The position numbers and the translations under genes are program-made. 64,000 nucleotides of DNA, taken from assembly GCF_963675985.1 (NCBI RefSeq), contig NZ_OY780957.1, positions 434,001 through 498,000 on the forward strand. Reading direction: 5' to 3'. Under the pieces are notes generated by a model that saw nothing but the letters and a program-made list of their open reading frames with translations, did not search any database and had not been told where the DNA came from. Positions 16,446 through 24,434 of the stretch are shown here, in pieces. This DNA is from an uncultured Roseibium sp. GTDB taxonomy: Bacteria > Pseudomonadota > Alphaproteobacteria > Rhizobiales > Stappiaceae. Positions within the stretch are counted from its first letter, which is position 1. Each line of letters begins with the position of its first letter.

Positions 16446-18005
16446 ATGAAAATCAAGACACTTGCCTTCGCCCTGGCAGCCACGACCTGCCTCTCCTCGG
16501 CCGCCCTTGCCGAATCTCTCACCCGCGTCGTTACCGTTCCGCTCGGCGCCGAGATTACCGGGATGTACCTCGAAGGCGGCGATCTGTTCTTTAACGTCCA
16601 GCACCCGTCGGACGACCTGAATTCCGATTTCTCGAAGGCAACTGTCGGCGTCATCTCGAATGCCGATTTCTCCGGCAAGGTATCCCCGCTTCCGGAAGGC
16701 GATGAGAAGGCGGTCGTCAAATCGTCGCTTGGTACGTACCAGATCCTTCTCCAGGAAGGCGACCTTGATACGGTCGGCAAGATCGAGGGTGCCGGCGGTG
16801 TCATCAAGACGTCGAACGACCCTGACTTCAACGGCTTCATCAGGACCGGAGAGAATGAAGGCTATCTGTTCACCAACTGGGAAGACCGTCCGGGCGGCAT
16901 GTCCCGCGCCAAGCTGTCCCGCGCCGCGGACGGGACGTGGACCGTCGACAAGAACGACGTCCGGATGATCGATTTCACGGCTGTTGGCGGCACCTGGGTC
17001 AACTGCTTCGGCAGTGTCAGCCCGTGGAACACGCCGCTGACGTCGGAAGAACTTTATTTCGACGACACAGCCGACTGGAACAATCCGGATTACAAGTACA
17101 TTGACGGCGTCGATGCCCTGGCCAACTACAAGGGCGATTATCCGAACCCGTATGACTACGGCTACATCGTCGAAATCAAGGACCCGGCCGGCCGCGCCAT
17201 CCCGGTCAAGCAGATGGCACTGGGCCGCTACAGCCATGAAAACAGCATCGTCATGCCGGACCGGAAGACGGTCTATTTGTCCGACGACGGCACCAACGTG
17301 GTCTTCTACAAGTTCGTTGCCGACAAGGCGGGCGACCTGAGCTCCGGCACGCTTTACGCTGCCAGGATCACCCAGATGGCGGAACCCGGAACGGAAGCCT
17401 CCAAGGCCCCCTTCCAGATTTCCTGGATTGAACTGGCCCATGCCTCCAACGATGAAATCGCGAGCTGGGTCGCCGAGTATGACGGCATTACCAAGGATGA
17501 TTACAAAGCTGGCGAGACGTCCTACATCTCCGATGCAGAGGTCGCGGCCTGGGCCGAGGGCGAAGCCGACGACAACCGGGTTGCCTTCCTTGAAAGCCGC
17601 CGAGCCGCTGCCGCCAAGGGCGCCACGGCCGAATTCCGCAAGATGGAAGGCGTACAGATCAACCAGGCTGCCGCTGCCGACGGGTCCGTTCCCTTCATGT
17701 ACATGGCGATGTCTGAAGTCTCAAAGGGCATGGCCGATGACAAGGGCGATATCCAGGTTGCCGAAAACAAATGCGGCGTAGTCTACCAGATGAAGCTGGA
17801 CGACAATTTCAACGTTCAGAAAATGACCCCGGTCGTCGCAGGCGGGACCTATGACAAGAACAACGCGGCCAACGCCTGCGCCACCGACGGCATCTCCAAT
17901 CCGGACAACATCGCCGTTCTGGCAAACGGCGACGTTCTGATCGGCGAAGACACCGGCAACCACGAAAACAATGCCATGTGGCTCTGGAAAGCCTCTTCGA
18001 TGTAA
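16446..18005 (+). CDS. Exported PhoX-like protein (DUF839)
   Basis: A 519-aa exported protein. The signal peptide is Sec-like (MKIKTLAFALAATTCLSSA, cut after ALA near 22), not the twin-arginine type seen in PhoX phosphatases. DUF839/PhoX landmarks are GGTWVNCFGSVSPWNTPLT, GRYSHENSIVMPDRKTVYLS and SNPDNIAVLANGDVLIGED. Canonical PhoX is a Ca/Fe-dependent alkaline phosphatase; whether this divergent member is catalytic is not clear. The ATG at 16446 has a GGAG site about 8 bases upstream; the frame is open far upstream but has no better start. Two hairpins follow it, then the CxxCH protein gene. No convincing double Pho box was found upstream. Confidence 0.82.
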   Translation: MKIKTLAFALAATTCLSSAALAESLTRVVTVPLGAEITGMYLEGGDLFFNVQHPSDDLNSDFSKATVGVISNADFSGKVSPLPEGDEKAVVKSSLGTYQILLQEGDLDTVGKIEGAGGVIKTSNDPDFNGFIRTGENEGYLFTNWEDRPGGMSRAKLSRAADGTWTVDKNDVRMIDFTAVGGTWVNCFGSVSPWNTPLTSEELYFDDTADWNNPDYKYIDGVDALANYKGDYPNPYDYGYIVEIKDPAGRAIPVKQMALGRYSHENSIVMPDRKTVYLSDDGTNVVFYKFVADKAGDLSSGTLYAARITQMAEPGTEASKAPFQISWIELAHASNDEIASWVAEYDGITKDDYKAGETSYISDAEVAAWAEGEADDNRVAFLESRRAAAAKGATAEFRKMEGVQINQAAAADGSVPFMYMAMSEVSKGMADDKGDIQVAENKCGVVYQMKLDDNFNVQKMTPVVAGGTYDKNNAANACATDGISNPDNIAVLANGDVLIGEDTGNHENNAMWLWKASSM

Positions 18006-18063
18006 GACGGAAAACGTCTTTTCGTAACGAGCCATTGAAGGGGGCGCGGCGACCGCCCCCTTC
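18004..18063 (+). terminator. Tandem hairpins between the PhoX-like and CxxCH genes
   Basis: AAGACG (18004-18009) pairs with CGTCTT (18015-18020) directly at the stop codon. GAAGGGGGCG (18037-18046) pairs perfectly with CGCCCCCTTC (18054-18063) over ten bases with a 7-base loop. The T-run after the second hairpin is poor, so partial termination or message protection between the cistrons is more likely than full termination. Confidence 0.6.
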
Positions 18064-18103
18064 TTGATGTAAAGCATATCCATTGAATGTGGGACGGCTT
18101 CAG

Positions 18104-19732
18104 ATGAGACTTGCGACCCTGTCGATTGCCACGCTGGCCTGCCTCGGCGCTGCTGCCGCGGCCATCGCCGCGACACTAAATCTTGAAGGCATGACCACGG
18201 AAGAGATCATGACCGCCCGGCCGTCGTCGACCGAGTTGGCCCGTGCCGGCCGCATCTACAATCCGGAAGCGCCGGTCCCGCCCCAGTGCTACACCCGGAT
18301 CGAGGGAAAATATAACCCCTGCTACGTCTGCCATCAGAACAACGACGACCCGAAACGTCCCAACTTCATGCAGGACGGCTCGCTGCAGCAGGCCTACGAG
18401 TTTTCCGAAGCCGGCCTCACCAATCATCATGTGAACCTCTTCGTCGACCGGAGCGAAGCCGTCGCCGCGATATCGGACGAGGAGATCCTCGCCTATGTCG
18501 GCGAGGACAATTACATCCCCCTGCCCGCGCGTCTTGAGGCGCGGAACTGGACCGGCTTCGTCCCCGACCTTACCGATTACGCGGAAGGGGCAGACGCCTT
18601 CGACGAACACGGCCATGCCCGCGATGGATCGGGCTGGGTGGCATTCAACTACAAGCCCCAGCCGTCGACCTTCTGGCCGACGAACGGTTCTACCGACGAT
18701 GTCCTGATCCGGCTTCCCGAGACTTTTCGCTCCGACGCGGACGCCAATCCGTCGCGCGATATCTACACGGCGAACCTCGCCCTTCTGGAAATCGCCTTTC
18801 AGGACCTTCAGAGCGTTACGCTGCCGGAAGTCGACGAGAAAACGATCGGCGTCGATCTTGACGGTGACGGCACTCTTGGACGGACGGGCAAGATCCTGCG
18901 CCGGAACACCTACCTCGGTGCGGCGAACAGCGAACCCCTGACCCGGATGACCTATCCGCAAGGAACGGAATTCATGCATTCGGTCCGCTATGTCGGCGTG
19001 AACGGCAACGAGATCGTCATACCGAAGCGGATGAAGGAGCTGCGCTACATGGTGAAGACGCGCAAGCTGACGCTCTCCGAGACGCGCTCACGTTATGGCA
19101 ACGAACTTCAGGAGAAGATCGACGAAAACCTGCCGAGATACATCGACCTCGGTGACCGGGGCATGGACACGGGCTTCGGCTGGACCATGGTCGGCTTCAT
19201 TGAGGATGCGGACGGCCACCTGCGCCCGCAAACCAACGAAGAGCAGTTCTTTTGCCGCGGTTGCCATGCGAGCGTCGGCGCGAATATCGATCAGACCTGG
19301 GCATTCCCGCGCAAGAAACGAGGCGCCGATGGCTGGGGCTATATCGACTACCGTGCCATGACCGATGCCCCCAACAAGGGGGAAGACGTAGGCGAGATCC
19401 TGACCTACCTGAAGCGCGTGGGCGGCGGAGACGAGTTCCGCTCCAACACCGAAATGCTGGACCGCTGGTTTTCAGAAGACGGCACGGTGAATGAGGAGGC
19501 GGTCGCCGGCAAATCCGTTTACGACCTGATCACGCCGAGCCCGAAGCGGGCCCTGATGCTGGACAAGGCCTACCGCACGATCGTTGCCGGGCAGACGTTT
19601 GTTTACGGCCGCGATGCCACGGTCGTTCCGCCGAAAAACGTCCACGCCCATATCGACGAGGCCACCGCTCCGACACTACCGCGCGAGTTGCGCTTTCCGC
19701 ACGACATCCGTCTCGATTGGTGGGCGGACTGA
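18104..19732 (+). CDS. Exported protein with two haem c motifs (CxxCH)
   Basis: A 542-aa protein with a Sec signal peptide (MRLATLSIATLACLGAAAAA). It holds two haem c attachment motifs, CYVCH at 73-77 and CRGCH at 384-388, far apart, so it is probably a periplasmic dihaem protein. The rest is rich in acidic and aromatic residues and includes DLDGDGTLG, similar to a calcium-binding loop. I do not recognise a named family. It starts about 100 bases after the PhoX-like gene on the same strand, so the two may form a functional pair. The ATG at 18104 puts the signal peptide at the N-terminus; a TTG at 18083 would not. Confidence 0.72.
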   Translation: MRLATLSIATLACLGAAAAAIAATLNLEGMTTEEIMTARPSSTELARAGRIYNPEAPVPPQCYTRIEGKYNPCYVCHQNNDDPKRPNFMQDGSLQQAYEFSEAGLTNHHVNLFVDRSEAVAAISDEEILAYVGEDNYIPLPARLEARNWTGFVPDLTDYAEGADAFDEHGHARDGSGWVAFNYKPQPSTFWPTNGSTDDVLIRLPETFRSDADANPSRDIYTANLALLEIAFQDLQSVTLPEVDEKTIGVDLDGDGTLGRTGKILRRNTYLGAANSEPLTRMTYPQGTEFMHSVRYVGVNGNEIVIPKRMKELRYMVKTRKLTLSETRSRYGNELQEKIDENLPRYIDLGDRGMDTGFGWTMVGFIEDADGHLRPQTNEEQFFCRGCHASVGANIDQTWAFPRKKRGADGWGYIDYRAMTDAPNKGEDVGEILTYLKRVGGGDEFRSNTEMLDRWFSEDGTVNEEAVAGKSVYDLITPSPKRALMLDKAYRTIVAGQTFVYGRDATVVPPKNVHAHIDEATAPTLPRELRFPHDIRLDWWAD

Positions 19733-19734
19733 CC

Positions 19735-20436
19735 TCAGATCTGCGACAGCTGGCTCATTCGGAACAGCTCGCAAAAGGTCTCCAGGGTTCTTTGCCGGCA
19801 GGCGTGAGACTGTTTATAGGCGCCATGTCCGTCGCCGCTGACAATTGCCGCGAGGATGTCCCGGTAGGTCTGGACCGTCGCCACGGGAACGCCGCGCAGT
19901 CGCAGGAGAACCATGCGGCCGCGCCTGACCTGATCATAAAGACCGCCCACGATCTTTTCCAAACGCCGGTTCTCGCCCAGAGCGAGAAGCAGCCGGTAAA
20001 AACCGTCTTCGGCGTCCGCCCAGGCGTCGAGATCTTTTCGTTCGAGAGCGAGATCCATATCCCGGATCAGATCTTCGAGCTTTTCCAGATCCCTGGACGC
20101 AATCGTCCGGCCGGCAAGATTGGAGATGGCAAGCGGCTCGAGCGCGCTGAGAATGTCGTAAACCTCCACGAGATCCTGCATTGAAACGCCGAGAACCCGG
20201 ACGCCGCGCCTGGGGACCAGATGAACCAGTCCGTCGGCCTCCAGACGGATCAGCGCCTCGCGAACCGGAGTCCGGCTCATGCCGAGCCTTTCGGCGATAT
20301 CGGGCTCCGGGGCCTGAGAACCCGGGGGCAGCTTGGAATGTGTGATTTCGAACTTGAGACGATCGTAGGCGTCGTCCACGCGTGTGTTTTTTGATCTTGT
20401 GTGCATCAGCGCCGAAGACCCTATCTCAAATGGCAT
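19735..20436 (-). CDS. GntR-family regulator, FadR/FCD subfamily
   Basis: A regulator of about 233 aa. The winged helix near the N-terminus contains DIAERLGMSRTPVREALIRLEADGL in two overlapping pieces, followed by the wing LVPRRGVRV. The all-helical C-terminal FCD effector domain follows (ALEPLAISNLAG, DEDGFY-like acidic helix, HACRQRTLETF). It ends two bases from the convergent CxxCH gene. It is divergent from the VOC / hydroxyacid dehydrogenase / TIM-barrel operon about 370 bp away and is the obvious candidate to regulate it. The start is uncertain: ATG at 20436 or 20406, or GTG at 20472; none has a strong ribosome site. Confidence 0.88.
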   Translation of the reverse strand: MPFEIGSSALMHTRSKNTRVDDAYDRLKFEITHSKLPPGSQAPEPDIAERLGMSRTPVREALIRLEADGLVHLVPRRGVRVLGVSMQDLVEVYDILSALEPLAISNLAGRTIASRDLEKLEDLIRDMDLALERKDLDAWADAEDGFYRLLLALGENRRLEKIVGGLYDQVRRGRMVLLRLRGVPVATVQTYRDILAAIVSGDGHGAYKQSHACRQRTLETFCELFRMSQLSQI

Positions 20437-20472
20437 ACGAGTACTGTTTCCACGGATCTGCCCGGCCGCCAC

Positions 20473-20804
20473 TGACAGTCCCGGAGGATCAGGTCCAAAT
20501 CAGCCCCCCTTCTGACGGGAAAGTCGATATCTATCGTTAAAAATTACAATAGCATTTTATTGGATTGGCGAAATATCTCCCCAACCCTTTTTCGAAATTC
20601 CGCCGAATATGGTTATCGCCGATATATCCAGCGTTTTCGGGAAATAATACATATAAAATCATGCAACCATGGACAGGGAACAAGATAACCGGTCCGGGCG
20701 CGGACGGGGCTGTCATCGTGCCGAAAAAACGTTATCAGTAACCTTTAACCCGACCTTCGGTGCCGTCAGCGGACCCAAAACGCCCCCCCTTTCAGGAGAA
20801 CAAC
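20473..20804. promoter_or_regulatory. Divergent intergenic region, GntR regulator / catabolic operon
   Basis: About 330 bp with an AT-rich core (about 20530-20670) that should hold both divergent promoters, and a GC-rich leader toward the VOC gene. Reading frames crossing the leader lack a ribosome site and family similarity. I see no hairpin terminator and no clear GntR palindrome. Confidence 0.4.
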
Positions 20805-21218
20805 TTGCAGTCCTGTTTTCACCTTGCCTATCATGTGACCGATCTGGACGAGGCCCGCGCTTTTTACGGCGGCCTCCTGGGATGCAGCGAAGGCCGCAGC
20901 ACCGACACATGGGTGGACTTCGATTTCTTCGGCCATCAGATTTCCCTGCACAGGGGCACGCCGTTCGAAACCACGAACACCGGCAAGGTCGGCGACCACA
21001 TGGTGCCGATGCCCCATCTAGGCGTCATTCTGGACATGGAAAGCTGGACCGCGCTGGCCGAAAAACTTGAACTGGCCGGTGTCGATTTCGTGATCCCCCC
21101 GACCGTGCGCTTCAAGGGCGAACCGGGCGAACAGAGCACTATGTTCTTCCGAGACCCCTCCGGCAATCCGATCGAGGTCAAGGGCTTCGCCGACACCAGC
21201 GGGATTTTCGCATCGTGA
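20805..21218 (+). CDS. VOC-family (glyoxalase/dioxygenase-like) protein
   Basis: A 137-aa vicinal-oxygen-chelate protein. The fold signature is visible: FHLAYHVTDLDEARAFYGG at the N-terminus, then HQISLHRG, and the C-terminal FFRDPSGNPIEVKGF. These carry the usual His/Glu metal ligands. The closest general type is a dioxygenase or glyoxalase I-like enzyme; the substrate is unknown. No ATG fits: a TTG at 20805 has a strong AGGAG site six bases upstream and begins exactly at the domain. The stop overlaps the next gene's GTG (GTGA), so the genes are coupled. Confidence 0.88.
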   Translation: MQSCFHLAYHVTDLDEARAFYGGLLGCSEGRSTDTWVDFDFFGHQISLHRGTPFETTNTGKVGDHMVPMPHLGVILDMESWTALAEKLELAGVDFVIPPTVRFKGEPGEQSTMFFRDPSGNPIEVKGFADTSGIFAS

Positions 21219-22162
21219 AGCCGGTCGTCCCCATGATCCTCCGCGCCCAGGAAGACGAACTGGCCCTGTGGTACCGCCACCTGCCGGCCGCGCTCAAGGA
21301 CATTGCCATCCTCAAGCCCCTCGATGAGCTGTCCGATGCGGAACGGACAGCAACCGAGGTCGCCATCGTCGCCAACCCGGACCCGAAGGACGTCGCTTCG
21401 CTGCCGAATCTGAAGTGGGTGCAGAGCCTTTGGGCAGGCGTCGAGCGTCTCGTTTCCGAACTTCCCGTGGACGGACCGCGCATCGTGCGAATGACCGACC
21501 CGCAAATGGCGGAAACCATGTCGGAAGCCGTTCTTGCCTGGACCCTGTACCTGCACCGGAACATGCCCCGCTATGCCCGCCAGCAGCGCGAGCGCGTCTG
21601 GCTGGAACACCCCCTGAAACTGCCGGAAGAACGCACCGTCGGCATTCTCGGTCTCGGCAAACTGGGAAGTCAGGCACTGGCCCGATTGCGCGACCACGGT
21701 TTTTCGGTCTGCGGCTGGAGCCGGACGGAGAAGAATTTCGTTGGCGTCGAAACCCACCACGGCGCCGACGGCCTGAAAACCGTTCTTTCAAAGTCGGACA
21801 TTCTGGTTCTGCTCATGCCGTTGACCGCGGAAACGCGCGGGATGATCGATGCGCAAGCCCTGAGCCTTCTGCCGGACGGCGCCTCGCTGATCAATTTCGC
21901 CCGCGGCCCGATCGTCGACGACGAGGCCCTGCTCGCGGCCCTGGACAGCGGCCGGCTGGACCACGCGGTGCTCGATGTCTTCGTCACCGAACCCCTGCCG
22001 GAGAACCATCCCTACTGGTCCCATCCGGGCGTAACGGTCCTGCCGCATATTACCGCGCCGACGATCCCGGCCACAGCGTCACGGATCGTCGCGAAAAACA
22101 TCGGAGCCTTTCTGGACACTGGCACCCTTCCAGACAGCGTCGACCGCAAACGGGGATACTGA
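21215..22162 (+). CDS. D-2-hydroxyacid dehydrogenase, GhrA-like (glyoxylate/hydroxypyruvate reductase)
   Basis: A 315-aa NAD(P)-dependent dehydrogenase. The nucleotide-binding GLGKLG is at 146-151, followed by WSR, a pattern often linked to NADPH use. The catalytic triad is Arg230 (INFARGPIVDD), Glu259 (FVTEPLP) and His278 (LPHITAP). The GhrA type reduces glyoxylate or hydroxypyruvate; the real substrate here is not known. It starts with GTG overlapping the VOC stop. A glycerate kinase is encoded 10 kb away, which would accept its product if hydroxypyruvate is the substrate. Confidence 0.9.
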   Translation: MKPVVPMILRAQEDELALWYRHLPAALKDIAILKPLDELSDAERTATEVAIVANPDPKDVASLPNLKWVQSLWAGVERLVSELPVDGPRIVRMTDPQMAETMSEAVLAWTLYLHRNMPRYARQQRERVWLEHPLKLPEERTVGILGLGKLGSQALARLRDHGFSVCGWSRTEKNFVGVETHHGADGLKTVLSKSDILVLLMPLTAETRGMIDAQALSLLPDGASLINFARGPIVDDEALLAALDSGRLDHAVLDVFVTEPLPENHPYWSHPGVTVLPHITAPTIPATASRIVAKNIGAFLDTGTLPDSVDRKRGY

Positions 22163-22223
22163 GCGAAAAGCACTGGCCAAACGCCTTCACTGTCGCACGA
22201 CTGTCAACGAGCCGGCCTAAGAG

Positions 22224-22252
22224 CCGGGAAACAGACCTATTACGTTTCCCGG
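22224..22252. promoter_or_regulatory. Inverted repeat just before the TIM-barrel gene
   Basis: CCGGGAAAC (22224-22232) and GTTTCCCGG (22244-22252) are perfect 9-bp arms separated by 11 bases, ending 14 bases before the ATG at 22267. It could be an RNA hairpin limiting translation, an intercistronic processing site or a regulator site. No T-run follows. Confidence 0.45.
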
Positions 22253-22266
22253 ACACAGGCACACTC

Positions 22267-23085
22267 ATGACAGACCTCCCCGTCGTCGGCGCGGCAATGA
22301 CGCTGAAACATCTTGAAACCCATCGCGCCTTGATGGTCGAAAAGCATCGCGATCTGGAGCTGCAGGATTTCATCTACGCCGATCTTCTTAACGGCGATTG
22401 GCAGTCTGTCGTCGACGAGGCGAAGAAGCTGCTTGACGGCCATCAGGGCCGGGTCGGCATACACGGCCCCTTCTGGGGCTTTGCGGTCGACACCATGGAT
22501 CCGGAGGTCCGCGCGATCGTCAAGAAGCGCCTGCTGCAGGGTCTCGAGGTCTGCGAGGCCCTTGGCGGCACGCACATGGTCGTGCACAGCCCCTTCACCA
22601 CCTGGAGCTACAACAACCTCGACAATTACCCAAGCGGCCGCGAGCGCCTGATCGAGCTCTGCCACCTGACCATGAAGGATGCGGTCAAGCGCGCGGAAGA
22701 CATCGGCTGCGACCTGGTGATCGAGAACATCGAAGACAAGGACCCTTACGACCGGGTCCGTCTCGCCGACAGCTTCGGCTCGGACGCAGTCGCCGTATCC
22801 ATCGACACCGGCCACGCCCATTATGCCCATGGCTCCACCGGCGCTCCGCCTGTCGACTACTACGTCAAAGCGGCGGGCAACCGCCTGCGCCACATCCATC
22901 TGCAGGATGCCGACGGCTATGCCGACCGCCACTGGGCACTCGGACAGGGTACCGTCAACTGGCAAGCGGTGTTCGCAGCGCTCGGCGATCTGACGAGTCA
23001 GCCCCGATTGATCATCGAACTGCGCGACCCCGCCGGCATTCCGGCCTCCATCGCCCATCTGGAAAGCCTGGGCCTGGCGCAGTAG
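22267..23085 (+). CDS. Sugar phosphate isomerase/epimerase-like TIM barrel
   Basis: A 272-aa protein of the xylose-isomerase-like / AP endonuclease 2 superfamily. Metal-binding patterns are visible: GIHGPF, THMVVHSPF, CDLVIENIED (Glu), SIDTGHAHYAHG (Asp/His), RHIHLQDADG and LIIELRD (Glu). The group includes hydroxypyruvate isomerase, inosose dehydratase and sugar epimerases; specificity cannot be assigned. The frame is open far upstream, but that part is a shadow of the dehydrogenase gene; the ATG at 22267 begins the domain. It is the third gene after the VOC and dehydrogenase genes, 104 bases downstream. Confidence 0.85.
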   Translation: MTDLPVVGAAMTLKHLETHRALMVEKHRDLELQDFIYADLLNGDWQSVVDEAKKLLDGHQGRVGIHGPFWGFAVDTMDPEVRAIVKKRLLQGLEVCEALGGTHMVVHSPFTTWSYNNLDNYPSGRERLIELCHLTMKDAVKRAEDIGCDLVIENIEDKDPYDRVRLADSFGSDAVAVSIDTGHAHYAHGSTGAPPVDYYVKAAGNRLRHIHLQDADGYADRHWALGQGTVNWQAVFAALGDLTSQPRLIIELRDPAGIPASIAHLESLGLAQ

Positions 23086-23103
23086 GTCCTCAGGCGGCTG
23101 CGG

Positions 23104-24015
23104 TCATCCTGCGGTGGCACTCATTCCGAGCGCCATCTCCCGGAAACATTCCTTCACGTGATCGGCGAAGGCACGGGTCGCTTTGCCCGCTTGCGGGTTC
23201 TGCGCCAGGATGATGTGGTAGTTGCCGATATCCGGCAGGCCATGGCGTTCGTCGAGGGCCTGCAGCGGCGGCTCGACCACGCTCGCCGGGAACGGCGCAA
23301 TGGCAAGGTCGGCCAGAAGAGCCGCCTCCTGACCGGCGCTGTGAAAGCTCGTATAGGAAATCCGGTAGGGCTTTTCCGCCTTGTCGAGGGCGAGCCTTGC
23401 CGCCCGGCGCCAGGGGCAGCCGGAGGTGGACACCGCCAACGGCACGGGATCGCGCTCATAGGCGACACCGCCCTCAAGACCGACCCAGATCAGCGGCTCG
23501 GTGAAGACCATCTCGCCTTCTTTCAGAAGTTCGCTGTCCGGGCGGGCTGTGTAGAGCACGAGATCGAGTTCATCCCCCCTCATTTTCCTAGCGAGTCCCG
23601 GACTTGCGTCCAGATCCACATCCACATTGACCCCCGGATGGGATCGCGCGAATCGGGACAGGAAATTCGGCAGGAACCGGGTGCCGAAATCGGACGGTGC
23701 ACCGAAGCGGACCTCGCCCTCCACAGCCGGGGACCGGAACAGGCTGACCGCTTCCTCGTTCAATTTCAGGATACGACGGGCATATCCAAGCAGCGCCTCG
23801 CCTTCCGGAGTCATGCGTACAGCGCGACCCTCCCTTGAAAACACCGCAACTCCCAATATGGTTTCCAGTTTCTTAATCTGCATCGAGACCGCCGAAGGCG
23901 TGCGCCCGACCAGCTCAGAAGCCTTTGTAAAACTTGATGTTTCTGCAATTACGAAGAAGGTTCGATAGAGGTCCAGGTCGATCAGCGGAGCGCCCTGTCT
24001 GGATCCGTTTTCCAT
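23104..24015 (-). CDS. LysR-family transcriptional regulator, LrhA-like
   Basis: A 303-aa LysR regulator. The N-terminal helix-turn-helix contains FFVIAETSSFTKASELVGRT and SAVSMQIKKLETILG. The C-terminal effector domain has PWRRAARLALDKAEKPYRIS and LADLAIAPFPASV, which resembles the LrhA/PecT subgroup that in other bacteria affects motility and surface traits. It converges on the TIM-barrel operon and is divergent from a 40-codon ORF, with about 160 bp between them containing AT-rich promoter sequence. The target is unknown. Confidence 0.92.
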   Translation of the reverse strand: MENGSRQGAPLIDLDLYRTFFVIAETSSFTKASELVGRTPSAVSMQIKKLETILGVAVFSREGRAVRMTPEGEALLGYARRILKLNEEAVSLFRSPAVEGEVRFGAPSDFGTRFLPNFLSRFARSHPGVNVDVDLDASPGLARKMRGDELDLVLYTARPDSELLKEGEMVFTEPLIWVGLEGGVAYERDPVPLAVSTSGCPWRRAARLALDKAEKPYRISYTSFHSAGQEAALLADLAIAPFPASVVEPPLQALDERHGLPDIGNYHIILAQNPQAGKATRAFADHVKECFREMALGMSATAG

Positions 24016-24177
24016 GCCGACAAGCCTTTTTCGTTCAGTTCAATTTTTTTGATCGTTTCCATCAGTACAATTCGTTTGATTGAAAGGCAATGGCCGCCCA
24101 TATACGAGGCAAGCGGCCAACGAATTAGGCAACCGCCTCCCGAAAACCACAGATCGAACCACAGGTTAGGAAACGCC

Positions 24178-24300
24178 ATGACCTATCTGGCACAAATCCT
24201 CGGCTCCACCCTTCTGGGCGTCTTCTCCTCCTATGCGCCGTCTCAGAACAGCACCATGGGTCAGGCCCCGCGCAAGCAGGCCACCAAGGGCCGGAAATAA
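24178..24300 (+). CDS. Small protein (40 aa), function unknown
   Basis: A 40-codon frame starting MTYLAQILGSTLLGVFSSYA and ending in a basic stretch (APRKQATKGRK). The N-terminal half is hydrophobic and could be a short amphipathic or membrane helix. It has a ribosome site (AGGA, about 8 bases upstream), sits alone between a divergent LysR gene and a strong bidirectional terminator, and uses GC-rich codons in line with its neighbours. This makes it a plausible real gene, perhaps controlled by the LysR regulator. I recognise no family. Confidence 0.55.
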   Translation: MTYLAQILGSTLLGVFSSYAPSQNSTMGQAPRKQATKGRK

Positions 24301-24346
24301 GACGCCAGTCCGGGTTCCTGCCCGGCACCGTTTTACGGCAGAAATG

Positions 24347-24385
24347 AAAACCGCCCGATGCAGGCAGCATCAGGCGGTTTTTTCT
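24347..24385. terminator. Bidirectional intrinsic terminator
   Basis: AAAACCGCC (24347-24355) pairs with GGCGGTTTT (24373-24381), enclosing a second perfect stem GATGC/GCATC with loop AGGCA. T-rich sequence follows on the plus strand, and the mirror-image A-run serves the minus strand. It ends the small-ORF transcript (+) and the tex transcript (-). Confidence 0.88.
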
Positions 24386-24434
24386 TTTGGGCTGCAGGGT
24401 TTGCAGACCGGTATTCGAGACGTCTTTCTGCGCC

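Noticed and set aside
21415..22266. Long N-terminal extension of the TIM-barrel frame
   Set aside because: The extension overlaps the dehydrogenase gene in another frame and reads as Arg/Pro-rich shadow sequence; the real domain starts at the ATG at 22267.
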